64,000 bases of DNA from Myxococcota bacterium (GCA_023150875.1 JAKLKC010000028.1:1-64000); one strand, 5' to 3'; numbered from the stretch's first letter, positions 32,101 through 42,297 are shown. Translations and numbers: made by a program. The notes: a model not told the origin generated them from the sequence alone.

Positions 32101-32329
32101 GGGAAGCGGCCTCCACGGCACCTTCGACCTGGACGACCTCGACGGCCTCCCGGGCGCCCTTCTCCAGGGTTCCGCCACCGAGTGCGCCGGCTTCTCCCTT
32201 GCGGGCGCGGGGGACCTGGACGGTCGCACCGGCCCGTCGGGGGAGACCTACGACGACTTCCTGGTCGGGGCCCCGGGCGCCGATGGCGGGGCGGGCCGCG
32301 CATACGTGGTCTTCGGGGGCGCCCTCTAG
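29177..32329 (+). CDS. Large MopE-repeat plus FG-GAP lipoprotein
   Basis: 1050 residues; GGGAGG lies six bases before the ATG. The lipobox is MVPLGC. Residues ~35-480 contain about nine repeats with C-D-G-x-D-x-D-C-D and D-C-D-D signatures of the MopE putative metal-binding motif, along with EVCDG and GD-G-x-G. Residues ~490-1050 switch to integrin-like FG-GAP repeats (VAGAGDVDGDRFGDVLLGVP, VASAGDVDGDGCGDMLVGAP, VAGVGDVDGDGWDDFAVGAP). MopE repeats are named after a copper-regulated methanotroph protein, but in myxobacteria they are general extracellular calcium/metal-rich modules. It is probably surface-exposed. It forms a coupled pair with the preceding gene. Confidence 0.88.
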   Translation: MVRDTSRGWAVTRLGCLLGTVLMVPLGCRAIEDCEDAPYGSAADAALCDQDRDGYRVDGPSGEADCDDTEPGVHPGARETCDGVDEDCDGEEDEGVDEDGDGAEGCGEDCDDADPAVSPAAGEVCNGTDDDCDGSVDEEGSAGCQDWFADGDGDGYGDNDGDVACLCGPDDGHPVAVGGDCGPLDSSVHPGAEELCDGLDTDCDGVVPTDETTDADGDGAWLCGDCADGDADRFPGNTEVCDGKDNNCLDGIDDGLAFADYYLDHDTDGHGVGAYVLSTCDGAPKGYAPLGDDCDDDDPDNYPGNAEVCDGNDNDCDEVPDNGIVYTDYWPDGDLDGFGDLGATPVSACDGGPEGHVADGTDCDDAAPSVNPDAPEACNGLDDDCDGVVPSDEDDADEDGFRICQGDCDDADPAIYVGAVEACDGLDTDCDGVVPSDEDDADADGFRGCGGDCDDGVSAVSPAAAEVCANGVDDDCDGTGNTCGPWGVAALDSADLRATVLLGEQPRTDIGFGLYNVGGAAGFTVAGAGDVDGGGRPYVLVGAPFHEEDTYCTEGWVLGVYVSNGCDQGRAYLLSADQVGAPVVLGLGSSRTVFDGDAASAIVEDWYDNVGDRVGHAVAGVGDLNEDGYADLVVGAPGSDRDGQDGAGRAYVIQGRPEDYLPDDVWLEAGLEGVDAVFLGPAGSNHLDQDRSLAGSAAAGLVDGEGPPRLLLAAPSCEGPGEDEGSPGYGSRPGEVWLVAFDDPLVWAEHDLPSDPAGDPLTLVRGGEGMDLLGSSVAGAGDVDGDRFGDVLLGVPGWNDPAEDAGGAWLFLGSTLSSPPPDLRFDSTHAHARFRGAAAGDRAGFAVASAGDVDGDGCGDMLVGAPLADAAGQDAGAAFLIFGDQDPAAVGCTPPHGEVYLADVGVLGSPVRGIALRGTAAGQYAGFAVAGVGDVDGDGWDDFAVGAPGCFYVDDEFNPGGPYWSAPGAVRLVFGGSGLHGTFDLDDLDGLPGALLQGSATECAGFSLAGAGDLDGRTGPSGETYDDFLVGAPGADGGAGRAYVVFGGAL

Positions 32330-32349
32330 CCGTGCTGTCCGCCCGGGCC

Positions 32350-32377
32350 TTGCCCCCCTCGGCCACTTCCCTATAAT
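32350..32377 (+). promoter_or_regulatory. Sigma-70 promoter for tRNA-Leu
   Basis: TTGCCC (32350-32355), a 16-base spacer and a perfect TATAAT (32372-32377) lie 28 bases before the tRNA. It may also drive tig, which begins 79 bases after the tRNA. Confidence 0.75.
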
Positions 32378-32405
32378 TGCGGGCCGCGCGTCGGCGCACC
32401 CTCGC

Positions 32406-32490
32406 GCGAGGATGGCGGAACTGGCAGACGCTCCGGACTTAGGATCCGGCGGGGCGACCCGTGGGGGTTCGAGTCCCCCTCCTCGCACCA
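32406..32490 (+). tRNA. tRNA-Leu (anticodon UAG)
   Basis: 85 bases with encoded CCA. The acceptor arms are GCGAGGA (32406-32412) and TCCTCGC (32480-32486). The anticodon stem CCGGA/TCCGG encloses the loop CTTAGGA with anticodon TAG, reading CUN leucine codons. The long variable arm of a class II tRNA and the T-arm GGGGGTTCGAGTCCCCC are present. Confidence 0.97.
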
Positions 32491-32568
32491 GCGCGCCCGC
32501 CCGTCCCCCACCCGCAGCATCCCCGGTCGGCCCCAGCCGCCGCCGCGTCCCCACCCCCGAGGTCCGAG

Positions 32569-33939
32569 ATGGAAGTCCTGGTCGAGAGCCTGAGCCCGGT
32601 CGAGAAGAAGATGACGATCCGGATCCCCGCCGAGCGGGTGACGAAGGAGATCGACGCCGCCTACCGCACCCTCCAGCGGGACGTCGTCATGCCGGGGTTC
32701 CGCAAGGGGAAGGTGCCCCGCAGGTTCCTCGAGAACCGCTTCGGCCACCACGTCCAGGGCGAGGTGGGCTCGAAGCTGATCACCGAGAGCTACGAGAAGG
32801 CCATCGAGGAGAACGGCGTCGTCCCCGTCAGCCAGCCCCTCATCGAGAAGGGCGAGGTCCGGACCGGCGCCGACTACGAGTTCTCGGTCCGGATCGAGGT
32901 CCGGCCCGAACTGAAGGTGGAGGACTACACCGGCCTGGATGTGGCCTTCGACGACGCCAGCGTCTCGGACGAGGAGGTCGACGGCGAACTCCAGAAGCTG
33001 CGGAACCAGGCGGGGCAGATGAACGCCGTCACCGAGGAGAGGCCGGTGAGGGAGGGCGACCTGGTGGTGGCCGACTTCGCCCTCTCCGCCGAGGGGCAGC
33101 CGGAGTTCACCCAGTCGGGCTACCTCCTCTCCCCCTCGGACCCGCAGCACGGCGTCCTCCACGCCCCCCTGATCGGCCACGGGGTCGGGAGCGAGGTCGC
33201 CACCACCGTCACCCTGCCCGCCGGATACTACCAGCGCCGCTTCGCCGGCCAGGAGGTGGCGGTCCGGGCGAAGGTGCTGGGCATCAAGGAGCTCGCCTAC
33301 CCCGAGGTCGACGACGCGCTGGCGAAGGAGCTGGGGCACGACTCCCTGGACGCCCTGAAGGCGGACATCCGCTTCCGCCTGGAGCAGGCGAAGGAGCGCC
33401 GCGCCCGGGAGCGCGCGGGCAATCGCCTCGTCCAGACCCTCGTGGAGCGCCACCCCATGGAGGTCCCCCCCGGCCTGCTCCGGGGCCAGGCCGAGCAGAT
33501 GATCCGCAACACCACCAGCCATCTCCAGAGCAAGGGGATGAAGGTGCGGAACCTGCACCTGGACGACCTCGATCCGGAGAACCGCCAGAAGGTCCTGGAC
33601 GAGGCGTCCCTCGCCATCAAGCGGACCCTGGTCCTGGAGAGCGTGGCGGACCAGGAGAAGATCGAGGTCACCGAGGAGGACCTCGACGAGAAGATCCAGG
33701 AGATCGCCGCCGAGAACGGCCAGCGGGTGGAGGCGGTGCGCGGGATCCTCGTCAAGAACAACGCCATCGAGGACCTCAAGGCCCGGATCCGCGAGGACAA
33801 GGCGCTTGATTTCCTCTTGGAGCGGGCGAATATTGTGGAGCTGGAGCCGGGAGCCTCGGTGGCCGGCGACGCCCCCGCCGAGCGGGTCTCCGAGAGCGAG
33901 GCCCCCGCCGGGGAGGGCGAGGGGGCGTCCCAGGGCTGA
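32569..33939 (+). CDS. tig: Trigger factor
   Basis: 456 residues; GAGG lies six bases before the ATG. The N-terminal ribosome-binding domain contains the signature GFRKGKVPRRFLENRFG (~43-60). A central FKBP-type peptidyl-prolyl isomerase region (~150-240) is followed by the C-terminal chaperone arms (~250-435), ending in an acidic tail. Trigger factor meets nascent chains at the ribosome exit tunnel. The PPIase domain is divergent and some catalytic residues may be missing, which is common. Directly followed by clpP, clpX, lon and hup, the conserved tig-clpPX-lon-hup order. Confidence 0.95.
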   Translation: MEVLVESLSPVEKKMTIRIPAERVTKEIDAAYRTLQRDVVMPGFRKGKVPRRFLENRFGHHVQGEVGSKLITESYEKAIEENGVVPVSQPLIEKGEVRTGADYEFSVRIEVRPELKVEDYTGLDVAFDDASVSDEEVDGELQKLRNQAGQMNAVTEERPVREGDLVVADFALSAEGQPEFTQSGYLLSPSDPQHGVLHAPLIGHGVGSEVATTVTLPAGYYQRRFAGQEVAVRAKVLGIKELAYPEVDDALAKELGHDSLDALKADIRFRLEQAKERRARERAGNRLVQTLVERHPMEVPPGLLRGQAEQMIRNTTSHLQSKGMKVRNLHLDDLDPENRQKVLDEASLAIKRTLVLESVADQEKIEVTEEDLDEKIQEIAAENGQRVEAVRGILVKNNAIEDLKARIREDKALDFLLERANIVELEPGASVAGDAPAERVSESEAPAGEGEGASQG

Positions 33940-34032
33940 TCCCGGACGCCACCGAGACCGTCATCCCCCAGGCTCATCCCGCGGTGTGGACGCCCGATAG
34001 GTCGGTGCCACGAGCCAGGAAAGCGGAGCCCG

Positions 34033-34653
34033 ATGAAGCTGTACGACCCCCCCCAGGGCATGATCCCCTACCCCACCGTCATCGAGCAGACCCACCGGGG
34101 CGAGCGGGCCTACGACATCTACTCCCGCCTGCTCAAGGACCGGATCGTCTTCCTCGGCACGCCGGTGGACTCGACGGTCGCCAACCTGATCGTCGCCCAG
34201 CTCCTCTTCCTGGAGTCCGAGGACCCGGACAAGGACATCTACCTCTACGTCAACTCGCCCGGTGGCTCCATCGGGGACGGCCTCGCCATCTACGACACCA
34301 TGCAGTACATCAAGCCCGATGTGGCGACGCTGTGCATGGGGCTGGCGGCCAGCATGGGGGCCCTGCTGCTGGCGGGGGGCGCCAAGGGCAAGCGGCAGGC
34401 CCTCCCGAACTCGACCATCATGATCCACCAGCCCTGGGGCGGCTTCCAGGGCCAGGCGACCGACATCGAGATCCGCGCCAAGGAGATCCTGCGCGTCAAG
34501 AAGGCGACCAACGACATCTTGAGCCACCACACGGGGCAGCCGATAGAGCGCATTGCGCGGGACACGGACCGGGACTACTTCATGACGAGCGCCGAGGCGC
34601 GTGACTACGGCCTCATCGACTCGATCGTGCAGCGCCGCGCGGAATCGACGTAG
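34033..34653 (+). CDS. clpP: ATP-dependent Clp protease proteolytic subunit
   Basis: 206 residues, standard length. The catalytic triad is visible: S107 in GLAASMGA, H132 in MIHQPWGG, and D181 in DTDRDYF, spaced as in E. coli ClpP. The N-terminal [11 protein letters not shown] and YVNSPGGS blocks are conserved. It forms the tetradecameric chamber that ClpX feeds. GCGGAG precedes the ATG. It is separated from tig by 93 bases and from clpX by 88 bases, so all three probably share transcripts. Confidence 0.97.
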   Translation: MKLYDPPQGMIPYPTVIEQTHRGERAYDIYSRLLKDRIVFLGTPVDSTVANLIVAQLLFLESEDPDKDIYLYVNSPGGSIGDGLAIYDTMQYIKPDVATLCMGLAASMGALLLAGGAKGKRQALPNSTIMIHQPWGGFQGQATDIEIRAKEILRVKKATNDILSHHTGQPIERIARDTDRDYFMTSAEARDYGLIDSIVQRRAEST

Positions 34654-34741
34654 GCGGGACTCCCCAGGGGGCGACCGGGCTCACCATCCCTCGGCGGGTG
34701 GTGGCGGTCGCCCGCCAGGGCGCTCCCAGAGGGCGAGGACC

Positions 34742-35992
<1,251 letters not shown>

Positions 35993-36077
35993 TCGCGGGG
36001 ACTTCGCGCCGTCGCGGGCGGAGGCTCGGCCCGAAGACGGCGCCCAAGGCGGCTCCGTCTCCTGCTGAGGGCCGGTC

Positions 36078-38531
36078 ATGATCTTCGAGAAGCGATCCGA
36101 CGCCGCGCGCACGCGACGGGACGACGCCACCGGCGCGCGCGCCGTTCCCCTCCTGCCCCTGCGGGACCTCGTGGTCTTCCCCTACCTCGTCATCCCCCTC
36201 TCCGTGGGCCGCGAGAAGTCGATCTCGGCGGTCAACGAGGCGATGGCCCGGGGCAAGGAGATCTTCCTCGCCGCCCAGAAGAAGGCGAAGGTCGACGACC
36301 CCTCCGCCGAGGACATCTACGAGGTCGGCACCCTCAGCCAGGTGATGCAGCTCGTTCGGGAGCCCAACGGCACCGTGCGCCTGCTGGTGGAGGGGCGCCG
36401 CCGCGCCCGCATCCTCCGGGTGACCTCCGACTCCCCCCACCTGGTGGCGGAGGTGGAGGAGCTGCCCGACGTCCTGGACTCCGACGTCGAGGTCGAGGCG
36501 CTGATCCGCACCCTCAGGGACACCTTCGACGCCTACGTGAAGCTCGAAAAGCGCATCCCCCCGGAGATCCTCCTCACCCTCGGGAGCGTCGAGAGTCCCG
36601 CCAAGCTCGCCGACATCCTCGCCGCCCAGCTCAACCTGAAGCTCTCCGAGAAGCAGGACATCCTGGAGACCACCGACGTCCGGACGCGCCTGGAGGTGCT
36701 CCTCAAGAGCATCCAGTCCGAGATCGAGATCCTCCAGGTCCAGAGGAAGATCCGCACCCGCGTCAAGAAGCAGATGGAGAAGACGCAGAAGGAGTACTAC
36801 CTCAACGAGCAGATGCAGGCGATCCAGAGGGAGCTGGGCGAGAAGGACGAGTTCCGCTCGGAGGTCCAGGATCTGGAGGCGCGGATCGCCGAGAAGCACA
36901 TGCCGGAGGCGGCCCGGGAGAAGGCCCAGCGCGAGATGCGGAAGCTCAAGATGATGAGCCCCATGAGCGCCGAGGCGACGGTGGTGCGGAACTACATCGA
37001 CTGGATCCTGGCGCTGCCGTGGCTGGACCTCGCCCCCGAGAAGCTGGAGATCGACGAGGCGACCCGGATCCTGGACGACGATCACTTCGGCCTCCGCCCC
37101 GTCAAGGACCGGATCCTGGAGTACCTGGCGGTCCGCAGCCTGGTGGAGAAGCTCAAGGGGCCCATCCTCTGCCTCGTCGGTCCCCCCGGGGTGGGCAAGA
37201 CCTCCCTCGCCCGTTCGGTGGCGCGGGCCACGGGGAGGGAGTTCGTGCGGGTCTCCCTGGGAGGCGTCCGGGACGAAGCGGAGATCCGCGGGCACCGGCG
37301 AACCTACATCGGGGCGATGCCGGGCAAGGTCATCCAGGGCCTCAAGCGGTGCCGCTTCAACAACCCGGTGATCCTCCTCGACGAGATCGACAAGATGAGC
37401 ACCGACTTCCGGGGCGACCCCTCGGCGGCGTTGCTGGAGGTCCTGGACCCCGAGCAGAACCACACCTTCGCCGATCACTACCTGGACCTCGACTACGACC
37501 TCAGCCGGGTCATGTTCGTGGCCACCGCGAACAGCCTCCAGGGGATCCCCTGGGCGCTCCAGGACCGGATGGAGATCATCCGCCTGGCGGGCTACACCGA
37601 GGACGAGAAGCTCTCCATCGCCACCCGCTACCTGGTGCCCAAGCAGAGGGAGGCCAACGGCCTGACCGAGGAGAACCTGGTCTTCCGGAGGGACGCCCTG
37701 AAGACCATCCTGCGGATCTACACCAAGGAGGCCGGTGTCCGGAACCTGGAGCGGGAGATCGCCACGGTGTGCCGCAAGGTCGCCAAGCGGGTGGTCCGCC
37801 GGGGACGGGACGCGAGGCTCGTGGTGGGCGAGGCGCGGGTGAAGAAGCTGCTGGGGGTGCCCCGCTTCCAGTACGGCCGCGCCGAGGCGGCGGACGAGAT
37901 CGGGCTGGTCAACGGCCTCGCATGGACCCAGGTGGGCGGCGAGATGCTCGGCGTCGAGTCGATGGTCTTCCCCGGCAAGGGCAAGCTGATCCTGACCGGG
38001 AAGCTCGGCGAGGTCTTCCAGGAGTCGGCCCAGAGCGCCCTGAGCTACGTCCGCTCCCGCACCCGGGCGTTCGGGCTGGCCGACGACTTCTACCAGGACA
38101 TCGACATCCACGTGCACCTCCCCGGCTTCCAGGGCACCGACGGGCCGTCGGCGGGGATCACCATCGCCTCCTCGATGGTCTCCACCCTGCTGCGGATCCC
38201 CGTGCGCCGGGACGTGGCCATGACCGGGGAGATCACCCTGCGGGGGAAGGTCCGGGCCATCGGCGGCCTCAAGGAGAAGTTGCTCGCCGCCCACCGGGGA
38301 GGGGTGAAGAAGGTGCTGATCCCCAAGGAGAACGAGAAGGACCTGGAGGAGGTGCCGCGGCGGATCCGGGCCGCGCTGGAGATCGTGCCCGTGGAGGACC
38401 TGGACCAGGTGCTGGGGCACGCGTTGGCCCTGGAGGACCCATCCTCCCTGTTCCGCGTGCCCGATCCGGCCTTCTCCGTTCGGCGGGCACCCCAGGCGTC
38501 CCCCGCGGGATCGGGCGCGTCCGCGGTCTGA
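36078..38531 (+). CDS. lon: ATP-dependent protease Lon
   Basis: 817 residues. The N-terminal substrate domain opens [20 protein letters not shown] coiled coil with [13 protein letters not shown] follows, then the AAA+ domain with Walker A GPPGVGKT (~367-374), ILLDEIDKM, and the protease domain with catalytic S691 (DGPSAG) and K734 ([14 protein letters not shown]), 43 residues apart as in E. coli. It degrades misfolded and some regulatory proteins. GAGGG lies six bases before the ATG. The last ~30 residues (after ALEDPSSL) are a poorly conserved tail. The hup gene follows under its own promoter. Confidence 0.97.
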   Translation: MIFEKRSDAARTRRDDATGARAVPLLPLRDLVVFPYLVIPLSVGREKSISAVNEAMARGKEIFLAAQKKAKVDDPSAEDIYEVGTLSQVMQLVREPNGTVRLLVEGRRRARILRVTSDSPHLVAEVEELPDVLDSDVEVEALIRTLRDTFDAYVKLEKRIPPEILLTLGSVESPAKLADILAAQLNLKLSEKQDILETTDVRTRLEVLLKSIQSEIEILQVQRKIRTRVKKQMEKTQKEYYLNEQMQAIQRELGEKDEFRSEVQDLEARIAEKHMPEAAREKAQREMRKLKMMSPMSAEATVVRNYIDWILALPWLDLAPEKLEIDEATRILDDDHFGLRPVKDRILEYLAVRSLVEKLKGPILCLVGPPGVGKTSLARSVARATGREFVRVSLGGVRDEAEIRGHRRTYIGAMPGKVIQGLKRCRFNNPVILLDEIDKMSTDFRGDPSAALLEVLDPEQNHTFADHYLDLDYDLSRVMFVATANSLQGIPWALQDRMEIIRLAGYTEDEKLSIATRYLVPKQREANGLTEENLVFRRDALKTILRIYTKEAGVRNLEREIATVCRKVAKRVVRRGRDARLVVGEARVKKLLGVPRFQYGRAEAADEIGLVNGLAWTQVGGEMLGVESMVFPGKGKLILTGKLGEVFQESAQSALSYVRSRTRAFGLADDFYQDIDIHVHLPGFQGTDGPSAGITIASSMVSTLLRIPVRRDVAMTGEITLRGKVRAIGGLKEKLLAAHRGGVKKVLIPKENEKDLEEVPRRIRAALEIVPVEDLDQVLGHALALEDPSSLFRVPDPAFSVRRAPQASPAGSGASAV

Positions 38532-38597
38532 TCCCCGGGTCCAACCCCCCTCCGCCCCCCGCCTCGTCCCGGGCGAAAGAAACCGGGTGCAACCGCA

Positions 38598-38625
38598 TTG
38601 ACACGCGGGCCGCCGTTGCTAGAAT
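38598..38625 (+). promoter_or_regulatory. Sigma-70 promoter for hup
   Basis: A consensus TTGACA (38598-38603) and TAGAAT (38620-38625) with a 16-base spacer lie ~50 bases before the HU start. This suggests strong independent expression of HU. Confidence 0.8.
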
Positions 38626-38677
38626 CCGAGCCTCGTTTCGGGCGCAGGGGCGCCTGTCCGGGCGGAGCGGAAGAGAG

Positions 38678-38965
38678 ATGACCAAGGCCGAACTGGTGAG
38701 TGCAATCGCGGAAGGTGCGGACCTGAGCCGAGCCAAGGCCGAGCTGGCCCTGAACGGGCTCCTGGACGCTGTCAAGGACGCGCTCGCCCAGGGTGACAAG
38801 GTCACCCTCACCCATCTGGGCAGCTTCAACCTCGCCCGCCGGGCGCCCCGCAAGGGCCGCAACCCGCGCACGGGCAAGCAGATCGAGATCGCGGCCCGCA
38901 CGAGCGTCCGCTTCAGCCCCGGCAGCGCCCTCAAGCGGGGTGTCTCGCCCGACTCCCAGGACTGA
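38678..38965 (+). CDS. hup: HU-family DNA-binding protein
   Basis: 95 residues; GGAAGAGAG precedes the ATG. It has the HU opening MTKAELVSAIAEGADLS, the core VTLTHLGSFNLARRAPRKGRNPRTGKQIEI with the DNA-intercalating arm (RNPRTG), and VRFSPGSALK. HU dimers bend and compact DNA. Placement right after lon matches hupB in many Proteobacteria. It is followed by two tRNA genes. Confidence 0.95.
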   Translation: MTKAELVSAIAEGADLSRAKAELALNGLLDAVKDALAQGDKVTLTHLGSFNLARRAPRKGRNPRTGKQIEIAARTSVRFSPGSALKRGVSPDSQD

Positions 38966-39087
38966 GGGGTGGCGGGCACGCCCCGGTCGCCCGTCGCGGC
39001 GGCGCGGGGCGGGTGGAGCCGGGGGGCGAGGCCGGTCGAGAAGGATCAACCGGGGCCCAGCCGCCCCGCGCTCATCGGCGGACCTGA

Positions 39088-39163
39088 GGGCGGGTAGCTC
39101 AGCCGGGAGAGCATCGGCCTTACAAGCCGAGGGTCGCAGGTTCGATCCCTGTCCCGCCCACCA
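39088..39163 (+). tRNA. tRNA-Val (anticodon UAC)
   Basis: 76 bases with encoded CCA. The acceptor arms are GGGCGGG and CCCGCCC. The D-arm is AGCTCAGCCGGGAGAGC. The anticodon loop CTTACAA carries TAC (valine GUA/GUG). The T-arm is CGCAGGTTCGATCCCTG. No clear promoter of its own; it may be transcribed from the hup promoter. Confidence 0.97.
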
Positions 39164-39178
39164 GGCCGGGAACTGGAC

Positions 39179-39206
39179 TTGCGCTCCGCGAAAAAGGTGC
39201 TAGTAT
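39179..39206 (+). promoter_or_regulatory. Sigma-70 promoter for tRNA-Asp
   Basis: TTGCGC (39179-39184), a 16-base spacer containing an A5 run, and TAGTAT (39201-39206) lie 54 bases before tRNA-Asp. Confidence 0.65.
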
Positions 39207-39260
39207 TCGCGGGCCTTCGGTCGGGGCAGCCCGGCGGGGGGGCAGGGTTCTTTCAAGCTT

Positions 39261-39337
<77 letters not shown>

Positions 39338-39346
39338 TTCACGTCG

Positions 39347-39387
39347 AAGGCCCGCCTTCCCCCAGGGAAGCGCGGGCCTTCTGCTTT
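39347..39387 (+). terminator. Rho-independent terminator after tRNA-Asp
   Basis: A strong stem pairs AAGGCCCG with CGGGCCTT (39347-39380), with an inner CTTCCC/GGGAAG stem and a 3-base loop, followed by CTGCTTT. It closes the hup-tRNA transcription unit. This is the clearest intrinsic terminator in the window. Confidence 0.75.
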
Positions 39388-39463
39388 CCGAGCCGCGCGT
39401 CAGGGGAGCGGCCACCGGCGGTGGCCATGCCCGGGCGGGCGGGCCCGTGGGATGGGAGGCGCG

Positions 39464-40354
39464 ATGGACTCCTGGCAGGCGCTGGTCCTGGGGATCGTCG
39501 AGGGGCTGACGGAGTACCTGCCGGTGAGCTCCACCGGCCACCTGGTGCTCGCCCAGCGGGCGATGGGCCTGGCGAAGGGCGAGGCGGCGGACGCCTACGC
39601 CATCGTCATCCAGGGGGGGGCGATCCTGGCGGTGCTGGGCCTCTATCGGCACCGGGTGGCCCAGATGTTCGCCGGCCTCCTGGGGAGGGATCCCGAGGGC
39701 CGGCGCCTGCTGGGCTGCCTGCTGGTGGCGATGGTCCCCCTGGCGGGGGTGGTGCCTCTCGAGAAGCTGATCAAGGCCCGCCTCTTCAACCTGCCCTCCA
39801 TCATCACCGCCTGGCTGGTGGGCGGGGTGGCCATCCTTGCCGCCTCGGCGTGGCGGCGGCGCCGGGCCTCCCGCCAGGACGCGGGACACGGGCTGGGGGG
39901 GCTGACGTGGCGGGCCGGCCTGCTCATCGGGCTCGCCCAGTGCATCGCCGTGTGGCCCGGCACCAGCCGGAGCCTCGTCACCATCGTGGCCGGACTGTTG
40001 GTCGGCCTGGAGGTGGGGGCGGCGGTGGAGTTCAGCTTCCTGCTGGGGGTGGCGACGCTGTCGGGGGCGACCCTGCTGGACGCCGCGAAGAGCGGCGACG
40101 AGATGGTCGCCGCCTACGGAGCCGGTCCCCTGGTGGTCGGCTTCGTTGCCGCCTTCGTCTCCGCCGTGGTGGCGGTGAAGTGGATGGTGTCCTACCTCGG
40201 CCGCCACGGACTCGCCGTGTTCGGCTGGTACCGGATCGGGATCGCCTTGGTGGTGGCGGCGCTGATGGCGGCGGGGGTGCTGACGGACTCAGCGGGGCCG
40301 GCGGCGGGGCCGGGCGAGGGCGAGCAGGACGACGAGGCCTCCGCCCGCGGCTGA
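39464..40354 (+). CDS. uppP: Undecaprenyl-diphosphatase (UppP/BacA)
   Basis: 296 residues; ATG 39464 is chosen over 39452 because GGGAGGCGCG directly precedes it. About seven to eight membrane helices. Active-site motifs are GIVEGLTEYLPVSSTGHL (E-rich motif) and WPGTSRSLVTI (P-G-x-S-R-S). The residue after SRS is Leu rather than the usual Gly. The enzyme recycles undecaprenyl pyrophosphate for cell-wall synthesis. The final ~22 hydrophilic residues are encoded opposite the 3' end of the convergent matrixin gene (66-base overlap), so the C-terminus may be an evolved extension. Confidence 0.93.
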   Translation: MDSWQALVLGIVEGLTEYLPVSSTGHLVLAQRAMGLAKGEAADAYAIVIQGGAILAVLGLYRHRVAQMFAGLLGRDPEGRRLLGCLLVAMVPLAGVVPLEKLIKARLFNLPSIITAWLVGGVAILAASAWRRRRASRQDAGHGLGGLTWRAGLLIGLAQCIAVWPGTSRSLVTIVAGLLVGLEVGAAVEFSFLLGVATLSGATLLDAAKSGDEMVAAYGAGPLVVGFVAAFVSAVVAVKWMVSYLGRHGLAVFGWYRIGIALVVAALMAAGVLTDSAGPAAGPGEGEQDDEASARG

Positions 40355-41635
40355 GCCCCCGGTGACGTGGCACCCGGCGCCTTCGCCGTCCTCGGGATCG
40401 GCGGCCACCGTCACCACCACGTCGGCGTCGTAGCGCGCCTCCCCTCCGGGGCCCATGGCCACCAGGCTCACCGCGTAGGTCCCCGGCTCGGCGTAGGTGT
40501 GGACCGGCTCGAAGGTGGCGACGTCGTCGCCGTCGCCGAAGTCCCAGCGGTAGTCCAGGGTGCAGCCGTAGGCTCCCTGGCGGCTGGTGTTGTCGAAGCG
40601 GACCTTCCCGTCGCCGAGGTTGACGGCGCTGAAGGAGGGGGTGGGGGCCTCGCACGCCAGGACCAGGCCCACCTCCCGGGAGGAGTCGACGTACTCGCCG
40701 CAGTCCTGGCTGTTGCCTGTGACCGTCAGCGTGACCGTGAACTGCCCCTCGGCCTCGTAGACGTGCTGGACGTCGCGCCCGGTGGAGGGGGTCGACCCGT
40801 CGCCGAAGTTCCACTCGTAGGCGACGGCCGTGGCGGCGACGTCGTCGGGGACGGAGAACTCCACGGTGAGGGGCACCTTCCCGGTCCGGGCCTCTCCCTC
40901 GGTCATCCCCTCGGGGACGACCACGTCGAAGTCCGTGTAGACGCCGTACATCGCGTTCAGGCCGGCGACGTCGTCGGCGTTGGGGACCTCGCGGTCGGTC
41001 TCGCAGCCCCCGATGGACCAGTACATCACCGCCCCCCGGAGGGTCGGGTTGGTGCAGGCCTCGTCGGACTCGCAGGAGTGGCCGAGGCCGATCCCGTGCC
41101 CGATCTCATGGGTGGCGACCGCCTCGAAGCTGGACTCCCCCTCGCAGTTCGGGGAATAGATCTCGTCCGGGGTGCCGAAGTTCACGCCGTCGTTGAACAC
41201 GATGTCGAAGGAGGTGATCCGCCGGTAGTCCGCGCCGTTGTAGGTGACGGAGTCCCCGTTGCTGTAGTAGGTGACGGTCGCCGCGAGCACACCGCTGGAG
41301 AGGTCGTTCCCGAGGTCGTTGATCTTGACCTCGGTGTTGGAGTCGCCGTCGAAGCCCTCGTTGTCGTTGGCGTTGGTGCCCGCGTACTCCGCCCTCATGT
41401 CGGAGCAGGGGACGTCCTCCCAGTTCTGGAAGGAGCGGTCGACGAGGTTGGCGGTGGTCCACTCCCCGGAGAGGTCCAGGGACTCCTCCTCCTCTTCGCT
41501 GACCCGGAAGTCCACGGGGAGGTCCTCGGGGAACCACTTGCGCGCGGGGGAGATGGGCTTCCACCCCAGGAGGGGCAGGGCCAGGGGCGCGAGGACGAGG
41601 AGGGCGGCGGCGGCGGGGGCGCGGGGGGGGATCAC
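40289..41635 (-). CDS. Matrixin-family metalloprotease with two PKD domains and MYXO-CTERM-like tail
   Basis: 448 residues from a GTG at 41635 that overlaps the preceding gene's TGA (GTGA), with GAGGAGG eight bases upstream. Signal peptide at the N-terminus. The zinc-protease domain has HEIGHGIGLGHS (metzincin HExxHxxGxxH, ~175-186) and a Met-turn AVMYW. Two PKD domains follow (VAYEWNFGDGS, LDYRWDFGDGD). The tail is Gly/Cys (GAGCH), a hydrophobic helix (AAGGGLVVLLALA) and Arg-rich end, the MYXO-CTERM pattern of surface-sorted myxobacterial proteins. It likely degrades extracellular protein. Forms an operon with the upstream exported protein. Confidence 0.9.
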   Translation of the reverse strand: MIPPRAPAAAALLVLAPLALPLLGWKPISPARKWFPEDLPVDFRVSEEEEESLDLSGEWTTANLVDRSFQNWEDVPCSDMRAEYAGTNANDNEGFDGDSNTEVKINDLGNDLSSGVLAATVTYYSNGDSVTYNGADYRRITSFDIVFNDGVNFGTPDEIYSPNCEGESSFEAVATHEIGHGIGLGHSCESDEACTNPTLRGAVMYWSIGGCETDREVPNADDVAGLNAMYGVYTDFDVVVPEGMTEGEARTGKVPLTVEFSVPDDVAATAVAYEWNFGDGSTPSTGRDVQHVYEAEGQFTVTLTVTGNSQDCGEYVDSSREVGLVLACEAPTPSFSAVNLGDGKVRFDNTSRQGAYGCTLDYRWDFGDGDDVATFEPVHTYAEPGTYAVSLVAMGPGGEARYDADVVVTVAADPEDGEGAGCHVTGGSAAGGGLVVLLALARPRRRPR

Positions 41636-42297
41636 GGCCGGTCCTCCTCGGGGGGGAGCCCCCAGTAGGCTCGGAACTCCGCGCGGCGATCGGCGCGGAG
41701 CCCGGGGATCTCGCGCTCCGGCGGGACGGCGCCCTCCGAGGCGAGGCGGCGGAAGCGTCCCAGGAGGGACTCGGCGTCCACGGCCCCGGCGGGGATGGGC
41801 CGGGCCTCGTGGTCGTAGGCGGGGGAGTAGTCGTTCTCGTGGACCCGGTAGGCGACCGTCCGCCCGGAGCGGCGGTCGGCCCGCAGGGTGTACTTGCCCT
41901 GGAACATGCCCACGCAGCGCCACGCGCCGTCCTCGGCCGCCGGCTCCAGGAAGACCAGGACCCTCTCTCCGACGTCGAAGCGGGCCGAGGCCGGGACGAA
42001 GGCGTGGCCACCGTCGGGGGTGTCGCCACCGACCTCCCGGACCACCACGGTGCTCCCGGGCGCGGCCCCCCCCTTCATGGCCTCCTCCACCCGGATCGTG
42101 GTGTAGGTGTAGGGATGGCGGCCCCTTCCCGAGAGGGCCGAGCCCACCGACTCCACCGTGCCCACCACGACGACGTCCGCGACCCAGGCCAGCTCGTGGT
42201 CGGTGAACGGGTGCAGCGTCGTGGCGGCGGCGGGCGTGGCGGAGCCGAGGAGCACACCCAGGCCGAGAGCGGAGACGGCGAGAAGGCGCCTGATCAT
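41632..42297 (-). CDS. Exported protein paired with matrixin protease
   Basis: 221 residues from ATG 42297. The signal peptide is cleaved near TPAAAT. The mature domain is beta-rich (HELAWVADVVVVGTVESV, YTTIRVEEAMKG, GERVLVFLEP, YTLRADRRSGRTVAYR). I recall this sequence type as a small exported protein found beside matrixin/PKD proteases in Myxococcota, but no function is known. A role as partner, inhibitor or secretion aid is only a guess. Coupled to the protease gene by a 4-base overlap. Confidence 0.7.
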   Translation of the reverse strand: MIRRLLAVSALGLGVLLGSATPAAATTLHPFTDHELAWVADVVVVGTVESVGSALSGRGRHPYTYTTIRVEEAMKGGAAPGSTVVVREVGGDTPDGGHAFVPASARFDVGERVLVFLEPAAEDGAWRCVGMFQGKYTLRADRRSGRTVAYRVHENDYSPAYDHEARPIPAGAVDAESLLGRFRRLASEGAVPPEREIPGLRADRRAEFRAYWGLPPEEDRP

